Program-made: the position numbers and the translations under genes
Shown: one piece after another, positions 1 through 8,193 of the stretch
How the letters are laid out: the number at the start of each line of letters is the position of its first letter
Numbering within the stretch: the first letter of the stretch is position 1
The notes under the pieces: model-generated
Told to the model about the DNA's origin: nothing
Databases searched by the model: none
Seen by the model: only the letters and a program-made list of their open reading frames with translations
Origin: Candidatus Gastranaerophilales bacterium
Lineage (GTDB): Bacteria; Cyanobacteriota; Vampirovibrionia; Gastranaerophilales; Gastranaerophilaceae
Direction of reading: 5' to 3'
Assembly (NCBI GenBank): GCA_944325005.1
Contig: CALUYO010000013.1
Coordinates: 1-45,548, forward strand
Length of the DNA: 45,548 nt

Positions 1-2
1 AT

Positions 3-75
3 CGCGCCCTGAAGGACTCGAACCCTCGACATCCGGTTTTGGAGACCGACGTTCTACCAACTGAACTAAGGACGC
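3..75 (-). tRNA. tRNA-Trp (CCA anticodon)
   Basis: On the minus strand the 73-nt sequence folds as a cloverleaf: acceptor GCGTCCT pairs with AGGGCGC, the T arm carries GGGTTCGAGTCC, and the anticodon loop CTCCAAA holds CCA. The 3' CCA tail is not encoded. It follows rpmG on the same strand, the usual bacterial order before secE-nusG, which would lie beyond the left edge. Confidence 0.95.
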
Positions 76-118
76 AAGTGCCGTAGTCTTGTGGATACGG
101 CTCTTCCCGATAGTTCGG

Positions 119-286
119 TTACTTAGTTTCTTTGTGATTAGTGTGTTTTTTGCAAGTCGGACAATATTTGCTCAACTCTAATCTTTCTTTAATATTTTTT
201 TTGTTTTTAGTAGTTGTGTAGTTTCTTTCTTTACAATCTTCACATGCGAGAACTACCATTCTGTCATTTTTTCCTTTGATACCCAT
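119..286 (-). CDS. rpmG: Large-subunit ribosomal protein bL33
   Basis: This 55-aa protein begins [18 protein letters not shown] and ends in HKETK. Two Cys pairs (C15/C18 in ACEDC, C42/C45 in CPTC) make it the zinc-ribbon type of bL33, a component of the 50S subunit near the E site. The length is normal for the family. An AGGAAA Shine-Dalgarno sequence precedes the ATG. The gene is followed 43 nt later by tRNA-Trp, so both are probably transcribed together towards secE-nusG outside the window. Confidence 0.93.
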   Translation of the reverse strand: MGIKGKNDRMVVLACEDCKERNYTTTKNKKNIKERLELSKYCPTCKKHTNHKETK

Positions 287-357
287 TGTTTTTATTTCCT
301 TTTCGATTAATTAAATTTAAATTTGTTAGAGCAAATTTGCCCTATTACGCGCCCTTT

Positions 358-386
358 AAAAAAGAATGTGATGTAACTCACATTCT
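358..386 (-). terminator. Hairpin with T run; also a perfect TGTGA-N6-TCACA palindrome
   Basis: On the minus strand a 9-bp stem AGAATGTGA/TCACATTCT with loop GTTACA is followed by six T residues, the form of an intrinsic terminator. The same bases contain TGTGA (367-371) and TCACA (378-382), the consensus of a CRP/FNR-family operator. It sits about 70 nt upstream of rpmG and downstream of a separate strong terminator at 472-498, so which role applies cannot be decided from sequence. Confidence 0.5.
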
Positions 387-471
387 GATTAAATCGGCTT
401 ATGATATCATAATAAACCAAACAAAATAAATTGCAAACAATATGTTAAAAAACAATAAGCAATACACAAAA

Positions 472-498
472 AATCAGCCGGTTAGATACCGGCTGATT
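472..498 (-). terminator. Bidirectional-looking intrinsic terminator
   Basis: A 10-bp stem AATCAGCCGG/CCGGCTGATT has a 7-nt loop. On the minus strand it is followed by TTTTGTGTATT. It lies 17 nt after the stop of the coiled-coil gene at 515-1132 and ends that transcript. Confidence 0.85.
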
Positions 499-514
499 TT
501 CTTATTAAAAAAAT

Positions 515-1132
515 TTATTTAATTACAAAATCCGAACTTGAAGATTGAGTTCTTTCTGAAGTGTAAGAAGTAGGTATATCATAGCTTCCGAAAGAGTCCG
601 TACGGAGTTTTTCCATATAAACCTGACCGTTTTTAACAATTTGCTGCTGCTGGGTCAAATTCTTTTCTAAATTTGTCAAAACCTGTTCAGCATAAAGTTC
701 TGCACCTTCTTTAGTTTTCATAGCTTCTTCAACAGCTTGTGCTCTTATATTATCAGCTTCTTCCATGGCTTTACGTTTAAGTTCTTCACACTCCTGCTGA
801 ACCTGAGTTCTAATTCTTATACCTTCTCTTTCAAGTGCTTTTATAAAATCAGCTTCCGATAATTTTTTATCAGCCTCAGCCTGTGCATCCTGAACTATCT
901 TTTCAGCTTTTTGCTGGGCTTCAATCTGCAACTCTTCTCTGCGTCTTAAAAAAGCTCGGGCCTCCTGAACTTCAACGGGAAGAGAAGCATAAATTCTATC
1001 AATTAATGTTTCAATTTCTTTTGTTTTTACAACAGTAAATTTGCGCGGAATAATAGGGAAACCTTCCTCCAAAGAAATTTCCAGCATTTTTAATAAATCA
1101 TATACACCATTATTTTGTTGCATTGTTGTCAC
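515..1132 (-). CDS. Coiled-coil protein resembling DivIVA / ATP-synthase subunit b
   Basis: This is a 205-aa soluble protein. Residues about 55-170 are rich in Glu, Lys, Gln and Ala with heptad-like spacing (EELQIEAQQKAEKIVQDAQAE), giving a long coiled coil like that of F-type ATP synthase subunit b or DivIVA; no membrane segment precedes it. The N-terminus (YDLLKMLEISLEEG) and the Ser/Thr-rich tail lack recognisable catalytic motifs. The start is GTG at 1132, because AAAGG lies 7 nt upstream; an in-frame ATG follows at 1123. A promoter precedes it. A scaffold role at membrane or division sites is only a guess. coaD lies upstream on the same strand. Confidence 0.75.
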   Translation of the reverse strand: MTTMQQNNGVYDLLKMLEISLEEGFPIIPRKFTVVKTKEIETLIDRIYASLPVEVQEARAFLRRREELQIEAQQKAEKIVQDAQAEADKKLSEADFIKALEREGIRIRTQVQQECEELKRKAMEEADNIRAQAVEEAMKTKEGAELYAEQVLTNLEKNLTQQQQIVKNGQVYMEKLRTDSFGSYDIPTSYTSERTQSSSSDFVIK

Positions 1133-1158
1133 ACATATACCTTTCTTACTCTAATTAC

Positions 1159-1187
1159 ATTCTACATAAGCGTATATTAATTGTCAA
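1159..1187 (-). promoter_or_regulatory. Sigma-70-type promoter for the coiled-coil gene
   Basis: On the minus strand TTGACA (1187-1182) and TAGAAT (1164-1159) are separated by 17 nt. The -10 ends 26 nt upstream of the GTG start at 1132. Confidence 0.7.
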
Positions 1188-1216
1188 ATAATTTGTTACG
1201 GAAAAATCTATATATT

Positions 1217-1696
1217 TTAACATTTATAAGAGTTTTGTAAATATTCATTTACAGGTTCCGGAACAAACTTTGAAATATCCCCTTTATTCAGAAAAATTTC
1301 TTTTATGGTGCTTGATGAAATAAAGTTATATTTAGGTTTTGTTGTAAGAAAAACTGTTTTTACTTCGCTTGCAAGAGCGCTGTTTGCCTGAGAAAGCTGC
1401 ATTTCATATTCAAAATCGGATACGGCACGCAAACCTCTAATAAGAATGGTTGCCCCTCTTTCGCGCGCATAATTTATAGTCAAACCTTCGAAGAAATCTA
1501 CTTCCACATTCTGCATATCTTTTACACTTTTTTTGATAAGTTTAACTCTTACGTCAACCGGTAGGAAGCCCTGCTTTTCCGGATTTCTGGCAACTGCAAT
1601 AATGACTTTATCAAAAATTTCCGATGCTGTGTGCAAAATATCAAGATGTCCTTTTGTTATCGGGTCGAAACTTCCCGGATAAATTGCTATTTTCAT
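1217..1696 (-). CDS. coaD: Phosphopantetheine adenylyltransferase
   Basis: PPAT (EC 2.7.7.3) transfers AMP from ATP to 4'-phosphopantetheine, the penultimate step of coenzyme A synthesis. The 159-aa protein has the nucleotidyltransferase signature GSFDPITKGH (T14, H17), the RG(L)RAVSDFEYE region and the C-terminal ISSSTIKE motif near residue 126. The length matches the family. The ATG at 1696 is chosen because family members begin M(K)xAIYPGSFDP and AAAGGA lies upstream; a longer in-frame reading to 1768 adds an unrelated hydrophobic stretch. panB and panC, which make the pantothenate precursor, lie at 10-11.7 kb. Confidence 0.96.
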   Translation of the reverse strand: MKIAIYPGSFDPITKGHLDILHTASEIFDKVIIAVARNPEKQGFLPVDVRVKLIKKSVKDMQNVEVDFFEGLTINYARERGATILIRGLRAVSDFEYEMQLSQANSALASEVKTVFLTTKPKYNFISSSTIKEIFLNKGDISKFVPEPVNEYLQNSYKC

Positions 1697-1799
1697 ATCA
1701 TAAATCCTTTTTATTTTTATATTATAAAACAAAAATATAAGAAAGATAAGCCAGCATTTAGATTTCAACGGAATAAATGTAAAGTTTTATTACAATATT

Positions 1800-1976
1800 T
1801 ATAATATTGCGCAATTATATACTTTATAAATACTTTATTAATATGTAAGAAATAAATAATACGCAAAAGCGAATTTATAAATTTTCACACTACCTACACA
1901 CTTTCTACCTACTAACCTTTTACACGAGGAATCATAAAGATTTCAAAAGCTTCTAATTTTTAGGGGCTTTTTTTTT
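1800..1976 (+). ncRNA. Candidate intergenic small RNA ending in a plus-strand terminator
   Basis: The 1769-1980 interval has no plausible ORF: its plus-strand ATGs are followed directly by TAA. It ends in a strand-specific terminator (1946-1970 stem, T1971-1976). AT-rich promoter-like sequence lies near 1815-1845 (TTGCGC, then ATACTT). The 5' end is a guess; the evidence is the orphan terminator plus the lack of a coding alternative. Confidence 0.3.
1946..1976 (+). terminator. Plus-strand intrinsic terminator with no gene in front
   Basis: The stem AAAGCTTCTA/TAGGGGCTTT (10 bp including two G-U pairs, loop ATTTT) is followed by six T. The wobble pairs become A-C mismatches on the other strand, so it works only in the plus direction. 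Confidence 0.65.
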
Positions 1977-1980
1977 ACAT

Positions 1981-2011
1981 AAAAAAAGACACCGCAAGGA
2001 TGTCTTTTTTT
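1981..2011 (-). terminator. Intrinsic terminator after the winged-helix gene
   Basis: The inverted repeat AAAAAAAGACA/TGTCTTTTTTT with a 9-nt loop lies 20 nt past the stop of the minus-strand gene at 2032. It is nearly symmetrical and may act in both directions. Confidence 0.75.
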
Positions 2012-2031
2012 ATAATGTCTTCTTTAGTTAA

Positions 2032-2238
2032 CTATTTAAGTCTTACGCTGACTGAAGCACCTTTTTTAGAGATTTCAACTTTGTCTTCTCTTGCTAACCA
2101 GCCAAGACCTAAATCAGCAAAATTTCCTTTAAGATCTAATTCTTTTTTCATTTTAGAGAAAGTAGATTCTCCGTTGTTGTTCAAATAGTTGTAGATTTGA
2201 CCTGCTGATTGTCCGATTTGTTCTTGTAATTCTTGCAT
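2032..2238 (-). CDS. Small winged helix-turn-helix protein (DUF2582-like)
   Basis: The 68-aa protein, with QIGQSAGQIYNYLNNNGESTFSKMKKELDLKGNFADLGLGWLAREDKVEI in its core, fits a compact winged helix: helix, helix, recognition helix, then a wing built from KVEISKKGASVSVRLK. It resembles the family called DUF2582, whose members are single-domain and of unknown target. GGAGG lies 6 nt before the ATG. A promoter TTGCAT-N17-TATTAT (2321-2293) precedes it and a terminator follows, so it is monocistronic. The sequence shows neither target nor ligand. Confidence 0.85.
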   Translation of the reverse strand: MQELQEQIGQSAGQIYNYLNNNGESTFSKMKKELDLKGNFADLGLGWLAREDKVEISKKGASVSVRLK

Positions 2239-2292
2239 AACTAACCTCCATGCGTTTGTTTATTGTATTACCTTATCTCCGTTTATGGTTAT

Positions 2293-2321
2293 ATAATAGC
2301 CTAACGGGTAAAAAAATGCAA
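2293..2321 (-). promoter_or_regulatory. Promoter of the winged-helix gene
   Basis: TTGCAT (2321-2316) and TATTAT (2298-2293) on the minus strand are spaced by 17 nt, about 55 nt upstream of the start codon. Confidence 0.55.
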
Positions 2322-2391
2322 TAGTTCAGAAGGATGAGGACAAAATAATTTTTTTATTGTTCATGATACAATTATTTTTAAAGGAGTATGA

Positions 2392-5300
2392 ATGTTAGTT
2401 TCAGGTGATTTATCCACTAATAAAACGGATTTTCTGATAAACGCTTATACAAAATTGCTCAATTCAGGTGTAAAATCTTCTAAAATTTTAGTGCTTGTGC
2501 AGAACTCAAATCTTAAACAAAACTTCATAAACAGGACTTTAGAAAAATTAGAAATTAGCTGTATTGAAAAATTGCAGGTGCATTCATTCTTCTCGCTTGT
2601 ATATAATACAATTAATGATAACTGGGCACTAATTGAAAATATAAATCCGTTTAACAATTCTGTAATACTCCCTAACCTTGCAGGACTTGAAGTTTCACAG
2701 TTTATTCTGAGAGATATTTTAAGAGAAATTCCTTTTAAGGGGTACAATTCAAAAAAATCACTGTTACATCAAATTTTTAGAAGGTATTCTCTGATTGTAC
2801 AGAATAATTTAAACGAGGAAGAAGTTGAATGGCGTTCACGTGTTTTAGGCGAAAGTTTTGCAGATGATGCAAAATCGGCATTAAAAAAATTATTGTCAAA
2901 AACTCTTGCATTAAGGGATTTTGACTATTTGAGACAGACACTTATTTTTAATTATGTTTATAAAAATTCGGATTATTTTAAAAATATAAAATACCTAATC
3001 CTTGACGACGGGGATGAAATTACACCTGTCTGTTTTGATTTTATTTCACATCTAGCCCCGCAGTTAAAAGATGTTTTTGTTGCTTTTGATGAAAAAGGTG
3101 CAAGCCGCGCCGGATATTTAAGTGCTGACAGAACTGCTGTCTGGAAATTTGAAGATTTATTCAAGCAAAAGGCTGAAAAAATTTCATCAGAAAATCCGCT
3201 TTCAAAAGATGCCGAAATTTTATTTTCAAACATTACAGAAAATAAAAATGAAGTATTGGAACATTTCTCGCTGCAATCGCCGTCTAAAAGAGCATCAATG
3301 GTAGACAGCGCAATAAAACAAATCAAAGAGCTTATTTCAAAAAATGTCAGCCCCTCTGACATATCAGTAATTACTCCTGTTATAGACGATATGCTCAAAT
3401 TTTCTTTAAAAGAAAATATTCACACCAACCTTTTATTTTTATCAGGAAGCGAAAAATTAATCCAAAACAGACTTGTAAAATCTATACTTACTATTTTAAA
3501 ACTGAACAGCAAAATGCCTGTTAATTCTTTTGATTTACGTGTTGTACTTTCTGAGTTTTTGGGAATTCCAATAAAATATTGCAGGTATATTCTTGAAAAC
3601 TTTGAAACCGGCGGTGAATTTATAGAATACGAATTTAAACTCGACGAATACACGCAAAAATACAAAAAATTTCTTGAAATTCTGAAAAAATTATCCCAAA
3701 GTAACGCAAAACTTTCAGAAAAAGTTTACGACATATATTATGAACTTGCAGAATTCTATTATGTAAACCCTACAGAATTGAATAAATTTAATTTTTTCAT
3801 AAAACAGCTTCAGGACTTTGAAAATATTTTCGGAAAAGACTTTGAAGCACGTCAGGATGAAATTATTAATCAGATTGAAAATTCAATAATTGCGGAAAAT
3901 CCATATTCAACCCTTGAGATTTCAGAAACTGATTTGATAATTTCGACCCCGCAGAAAATAATTGACAACCAGATTAAAACAAAGTACCAAATCTGGCTTG
4001 ATATATCATCGGATGAATGGATAAAAAGTGATACAGGCCCATTATATAATGCATGGGTTTTCCAGAGGGGCTGGGCAAAAGATGAATTCACTATTGATGA
4101 CAATATTGAACTTTCCAAAGAAAAAACTGCACGAATTTTAAGGAAACTTACTCTTTGTGCATCAGAACATATTTATACATATTCAAGCCTTTTTGACGGA
4201 AACGGAATAGAAAATTTCGGCGGTATAGAAGAATATATTAAAGTTAGAGAGATTCTGAACCAAGTTCAGGATGACGACAAACATTTTAAAATAATACCAC
4301 GTGATGACCAAAAGCCTGTTCTGGATTACGATAACGGCAGAATGGCAATTTCAGCTGTCCCGGGGGCCGGAAAAACTACAATTCTACTTGCACTCATCCT
4401 TAAACTTCTTAATAAAGGGGTTAATCCCGAAAACATATTTGTCATGACGTATATGGAAAGTGCGGCAAGAAACTTTCGCGACAGAATTAAAAATATACGC
4501 CAGAACTCGTCCCAGCTTCCAAACATCAGTACAATTCACGGACTTGCTTTAAGAATTCTGAAAGAAAACGGGAATTTTGAAAGACTAGGGCTTTCATCTG
4601 ACTTTGAAATTTGTGATGATACACAAAGGACAAGAATAATAAGAGAAATTTCAAATAAATTAAAACTTAAAAAAAATGAAACTGAGGAATTTGACAGAGG
4701 TATCTCAATATTTAAAATAGGCAAAGGTCAGTTTAACAATTCAATGGACAAAAAACTTGAGAAGTTTCAAATATTTTTTGAAGAATATCAACGGATATTA
4801 AAAGAATCAAATTTAATTGATTATGATGATATGCTTACCTCTTCGGTTAAACTTCTTGAAGACAATGCTGATATCCGCGCATACTATCAGGATATCTGTC
4901 ATTACATTATTGAAGACGAGGCGCAGGACAGCTCGTCAATTCAGCAAAAACTGATTAACCTTTTGAGCGCAAAACACAAAAATCTAATCAGATGCGGTGA
5001 CATAAATCAGGCAATCACAACTACATTCTCAAACGCAGATGTTGAAGGATTCAGAAAATTTATTACCCAAAGCAATAATGTAAGTATGGACTGTTCACAA
5101 CGCTGTACAAAAGATGTATGGACTCTTGCTAATAACCTTGTAAAATGGGCTGATACACAAGAAGAAACTAAAAACGCGTTTTTTGAAATTTTTATGCACC
5201 CCGTTGAAGGCAGAAATCCTGTATCTGAAAATGCATTGCATTCAATTATTTTTGAAAAGCCTCTTGAAGAAAGAAATTACATCCTGAAAGAAATAAAATC

Positions 5301-6255
5301 AGCTCTGAAAAAAAATCCTAAATGCACAATAGGAATTCTTCTAAGAAGCAATTATCAGGTTGCACAATGGATTAATTTTATAAACAACAGCGGATTAAAA
5401 ACGATTACAAGAAGTGAAAGCCTTGAACAAAAGTCTATTTTCAGAACAATTTTTGCCGTAATGCAGATGATTCTGCATCCGTTTGACAATAACGCTGTTG
5501 CCGACAATTATGAAATTCTTGCTGAAATGGGATTTTATAAACAGCGTCTGGGACTTGAAATCAGGAAATACGAAAATCCTTTTATACAAATTGACTGCGA
5601 CAGTATTGAAAATGCACATCTTGCCCAGTTCTACTGGGATTTAACCTACTGGCTGTCATTCCCGCATCTTGCACCGGAAGAACTTGCCATAAAAATAGGG
5701 CTTCACTATTTCACATCAGAAATAGAAAAATCAAATGTTTACCTGATTTCAACATTGATTAAACGCTTGAGTTTAAATTATAAAGAATTTCCGGTTCTTA
5801 TTGAACGGCTTGGAGAACTTGCGAAAAAGCCAAGTTTAAGCGGATTTAAATTCTTCTCGGAAGAAGATGAAAGCGATAAAGAATTTCTCGCCGGTAAAGT
5901 TCAGATTATGACACTTCATAAATCAAAGGGAGATGAATTTGATTATGTGTTTATTCCCGAAATGGCAGAAAAAAATCTTACACTCGATTTTAACCAAATA
6001 AAACTTAAAAATTCCGACTTTAACGAAAATTTAAAGCGTTTAAATCCGGACTACAAGCCCAAATCAGAATTTGATATGAAACAGGAGCTTATTTCGGAAA
6101 ATCTAAGACTGCTTTATGTTGCAATTACAAGAGCAAAAAAATATCTTTACTTTACAACAAGCAGAAAAGTTAAATCTTTTGAAAAAATTATTGAACAGGA
6201 GCCGAGTTTGATATTTACTGATATATTAGACTGTACGGAGGTATATGATGAGTAG
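2392..6255 (+). CDS. Double UvrD/AddB-like helicase, SF1
   Basis: This is a 1287-aa protein with two helicase-like halves. The C-terminal half is a complete SF1 UvrD/PcrA-type motor: Walker A AVPGAGKTT (about 655-663), DEAQD (842-846), GDINQAI, SQRCTKDVW, the motif V region TLHKSKGDEFD and motif VI VAITRAKK (about 1243-1250). The N-terminal half (1-620) looks like a decayed copy: GDLSTNKT at the Walker A position lacks the key Gly, LDDGDE stands at motif II, and a LSGSEKLIQ segment recalls AddB. It overlaps a Fe-S nuclease gene by 8-11 nt. Together they suggest double-strand-break end processing, like AddAB/RecBCD but with a different arrangement of domains. Confidence 0.88.
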   Translation: MLVSGDLSTNKTDFLINAYTKLLNSGVKSSKILVLVQNSNLKQNFINRTLEKLEISCIEKLQVHSFFSLVYNTINDNWALIENINPFNNSVILPNLAGLEVSQFILRDILREIPFKGYNSKKSLLHQIFRRYSLIVQNNLNEEEVEWRSRVLGESFADDAKSALKKLLSKTLALRDFDYLRQTLIFNYVYKNSDYFKNIKYLILDDGDEITPVCFDFISHLAPQLKDVFVAFDEKGASRAGYLSADRTAVWKFEDLFKQKAEKISSENPLSKDAEILFSNITENKNEVLEHFSLQSPSKRASMVDSAIKQIKELISKNVSPSDISVITPVIDDMLKFSLKENIHTNLLFLSGSEKLIQNRLVKSILTILKLNSKMPVNSFDLRVVLSEFLGIPIKYCRYILENFETGGEFIEYEFKLDEYTQKYKKFLEILKKLSQSNAKLSEKVYDIYYELAEFYYVNPTELNKFNFFIKQLQDFENIFGKDFEARQDEIINQIENSIIAENPYSTLEISETDLIISTPQKIIDNQIKTKYQIWLDISSDEWIKSDTGPLYNAWVFQRGWAKDEFTIDDNIELSKEKTARILRKLTLCASEHIYTYSSLFDGNGIENFGGIEEYIKVREILNQVQDDDKHFKIIPRDDQKPVLDYDNGRMAISAVPGAGKTTILLALILKLLNKGVNPENIFVMTYMESAARNFRDRIKNIRQNSSQLPNISTIHGLALRILKENGNFERLGLSSDFEICDDTQRTRIIREISNKLKLKKNETEEFDRGISIFKIGKGQFNNSMDKKLEKFQIFFEEYQRILKESNLIDYDDMLTSSVKLLEDNADIRAYYQDICHYIIEDEAQDSSSIQQKLINLLSAKHKNLIRCGDINQAITTTFSNADVEGFRKFITQSNNVSMDCSQRCTKDVWTLANNLVKWADTQEETKNAFFEIFMHPVEGRNPVSENALHSIIFEKPLEERNYILKEIKSALKKNPKCTIGILLRSNYQVAQWINFINNSGLKTITRSESLEQKSIFRTIFAVMQMILHPFDNNAVADNYEILAEMGFYKQRLGLEIRKYENPFIQIDCDSIENAHLAQFYWDLTYWLSFPHLAPEELAIKIGLHYFTSEIEKSNVYLISTLIKRLSLNYKEFPVLIERLGELAKKPSLSGFKFFSEEDESDKEFLAGKVQIMTLHKSKGDEFDYVFIPEMAEKNLTLDFNQIKLKNSDFNENLKRLNPDYKPKSEFDMKQELISENLRLLYVAITRAKKYLYFTTSRKVKSFEKIIEQEPSLIFTDILDCTEVYDE

Positions 6256-6910
6256 CTTTTCGCCTAATATGCTCAAAACCTTTGAAGCGTGTCCGAAAAA
6301 ATATTATTTTAAATATATTCAGAAAATTTCCGTACCGCAAAAAAGTTCAGTGTTTGAAAAGGGTAAAAAAGTTCACGCACTCGCAAACTATTATCTTCGC
6401 GGAGATGATATAACCAAAATGGAAAAAGCTCTGAATTCCGAGGAAAAACTAATCTGGGAACAACTAAAAAACAATGAATTTTTCAAAAAAAGTTATATAA
6501 ATTCAGAATACAATCTCTCATGCAAAATCGGTGATTACTGGATTGGCGGAAGATTAGATGCACTTATGAAAGATGAAAAGAATTATTATATTCTTGATTA
6601 CAAAACAGGTTCAATACCTAAAAGTCCAGAATATGATTATCAGACTATGGTTTATCTGCTGTGCACATTAAAATTACTGCAAAATCAGACTCTGAAACAA
6701 GTTCAGAGTGACGCATACAATATTAAATTTGTATACATTGACTTAAAAAATAATCAAAATTGTGTAATTGATTTTTCTCTTGAAAAAGAAAAAGAATATG
6801 AGAAAAGATTGATTGAAATTTGCGATAAAATAACAAATGCTCAATTCCCTGAAGAAATTGAGCATACAAAAATGTGTGAATTTTGCGAATACAGAAAAAT
6901 TTGTATTTAA
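6248..6910 (+). CDS. Cas4/AddB-type PD-(D/E)XK nuclease with Fe-S cluster
   Basis: The 220-aa protein is of the RecB nuclease family. It has an N-terminal FEACPKKYYFKY motif, GGRLDAL, the catalytic ILDYKTG (D-Y-K), a Q-motif-like YQTMVYLL, and a C-terminal CEFCEYRKIC. With the N-terminal Cys these give the four ligands of a [4Fe-4S] cluster, as in AddB and Cas4. No cas genes are nearby. The start is ATG 6248, 6 nt after GGAGG; ATG 6245 is also possible. It overlaps the helicase stop, so translation is coupled, and it meets the pilin gene tail to tail with a 4-nt overlap. Confidence 0.88.
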   Translation: MSSFSPNMLKTFEACPKKYYFKYIQKISVPQKSSVFEKGKKVHALANYYLRGDDITKMEKALNSEEKLIWEQLKNNEFFKKSYINSEYNLSCKIGDYWIGGRLDALMKDEKNYYILDYKTGSIPKSPEYDYQTMVYLLCTLKLLQNQTLKQVQSDAYNIKFVYIDLKNNQNCVIDFSLEKEKEYEKRLIEICDKITNAQFPEEIEHTKMCEFCEYRKICI

Positions 6911-7652
6911 TAAGTCATTTCCCAGTTATCATTTAAAATCTTGCCAAAACATCCATGATAGTTTGCACCGCTGTTTGATTGACAATAATTTTGAAATCTT
7001 TTTTCTCTCTGCTCTTTAGATATCGGAATACCAGAATCAATTTCCGTATCATCGTTAACAGCGCTTCCATTTGAAAACCATAAATCATCCATTGCACCAT
7101 TGTTGTATAAATAAATCATAAATAAGTCACGTCCGGCGATATTAGGTCCCTTTTGCCCATTAATGTCAACAGAAAATTCCATAAGCATATTACCGGATTT
7201 ATGATAATATGTGGACACAGATGCACCGCTTGCCAGACTAAAATGCCTTTTGCCCCACCAGTGTGTAATAGTTGTTCCCGATAATTTTTTGTATTTTGCA
7301 GTTTCCGCAAAACAAGGTGTAATATCTTCACCGCAGTCCTGTACTACACGGAAATATTGCCTTACAAAATCAGCAGCAGTATCCTCACTATTCAATCCTG
7401 CCTCAAATAAATTCAGTGCATTTTTATCCGCCATGTATTGCACTATTGCCTGTGATAACTCATTATAAACCTTATGCAATTGGGTTACATAAGTTTTTCG
7501 CTGGTGATTTTGCATTAAAGTTGGAACAGTCATTGCAGATACAACACCGATAATACCTAAAGTTACGAGGACCTCTGCCAGCGTAAATGCAGGTTTAGGA
7601 GCTACAGAAGTGCCCCCCCCCCGACATTGTTAAAGTGAAATAATTTCATCAT
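6907..7652 (-). CDS. Pseudopilin, interrupted by a G10 frameshift tract
   Basis: The frame from 7612 down encodes an N-methylation segment, PAFTLAEVLVTLGIIGVV, then a coiled helix and a C-terminal domain with DINGQKGPNIAGRDLF. No start codon is available in that frame between the G tract and MTVPTL (7533). The only start with a Shine-Dalgarno (GGAG) is ATGATG at 7652/7649, whose frame runs MMKLFHFNNV, then a G10 tract (7613-7622), then stops at TAG. Eleven G (or 8) would join leader and pilin. The gene is therefore OFF as read, by phase variation or by a homopolymer error. Cleavage would be between Ala and Phe. It is probably exported by type II/IV pilus-like machinery. Confidence 0.8.
7613..7622 (-). 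repeat. Homopolymeric G10 tract in pilin leader
   Basis: Ten C on the plus strand (ten G in the coding sense) lie after codon 10 of the pilin leader reading frame. G tracts of this length are slippage-prone contingency loci in other bacteria. The tract is one G short of linking the leader with the pilin frame. Confidence 0.9.
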
Positions 7653-7684
7653 TTTTGCTCCTTATACTTCTAATAACATTAATT

Positions 7685-7713
7685 ATTATAACATATTTTT
7701 GAAATATATTCAA
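7685..7713 (-). promoter_or_regulatory. Promoter of the G10 pilin gene
   Basis: TTGAAT (7713-7708), 17 nt, TATAAT (7690-7685) on the minus strand, followed by a 32-nt leader to the ATGATG. The spacer region contains TGAATATATTTCA (7712-7700), also found at the start site of the pilin gene at 40996. Confidence 0.75.
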
Positions 7714-7748
7714 TAAAAAAACGCCCTGTTAAAAACAGTGCGTTTTTT
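7714..7748 (-). terminator. Terminator of rplJ-rplL
   Basis: On the minus strand the stem ACGCACTGTT/AACAGGGCGT (one internal mismatch) is followed by a run of T, 22 nt past the rplL stop. Confidence 0.8.
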
Positions 7749-7769
7749 ATTATCAAGTTAAAAACAAAC

Positions 7770-8147
7770 TTATTTGATTTCAACTGTAGCACCAGCTGCT
7801 TCAAGCTGTTTCTTAATAGCTTCAGCATCTTCTTTTTTGATACCTTCTTTAACAGCTTTAGGAGCACCGTCAACTAAATCTTTAGCTTCTTTCAAGCCAA
7901 GACCTGTGATAGCACGAACTTCTTTCAATACAGCAATTTTATTAGCGCCGGCTGATGCCAAGATTACAGATACTTCAGAAGCTTCTTCAGCTGCTGCTTC
8001 ACCTGCTGCTGCAGGAGCTGCTGCTGCAACTGCTACAGGAGCTGCTGCAGATACGCCGAATTTTTCTTCCATAGCTTTTACTAATTCAGCTGCTTCTAAT
8101 AAAGTTAATTTTTCAATTGATTCTAAAATAGTTTCTACGTTACTCAT
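7770..8147 (-). CDS. rplL: Ribosomal protein bL12 (L7/L12)
   Basis: This 125-aa protein has the full L7/L12 layout: an N-terminal dimerisation helix ([20 protein letters not shown]), an Ala-rich hinge (residues about 34-56) and a C-terminal factor-binding domain with [20 protein letters not shown]. It forms the ribosomal stalk that recruits and activates translational GTPases, bound to L10. It follows rplJ by 46 nt on the same strand and shares the L10 leader control. A terminator follows. Confidence 0.97.
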   Translation of the reverse strand: MSNVETILESIEKLTLLEAAELVKAMEEKFGVSAAAPVAVAAAAPAAAGEAAAEEASEVSVILASAGANKIAVLKEVRAITGLGLKEAKDLVDGAPKAVKEGIKKEDAEAIKKQLEAAGATVEIK

Positions 8148-8193
8148 TATTTTTCTCCTTTTAATTTTTGTTTAAGTTTGTACATTAAAAAAC

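Noticed and set aside
6248-6910. Cas4 of a CRISPR system
   Set aside because: No repeats or cas genes in the window; the overlap with a UvrD/AddB-like helicase favours a recombination nuclease.
7774-8175. 133-codon plus-strand open frame
   Set aside because: Antisense shadow of the Ala-rich rplL gene.
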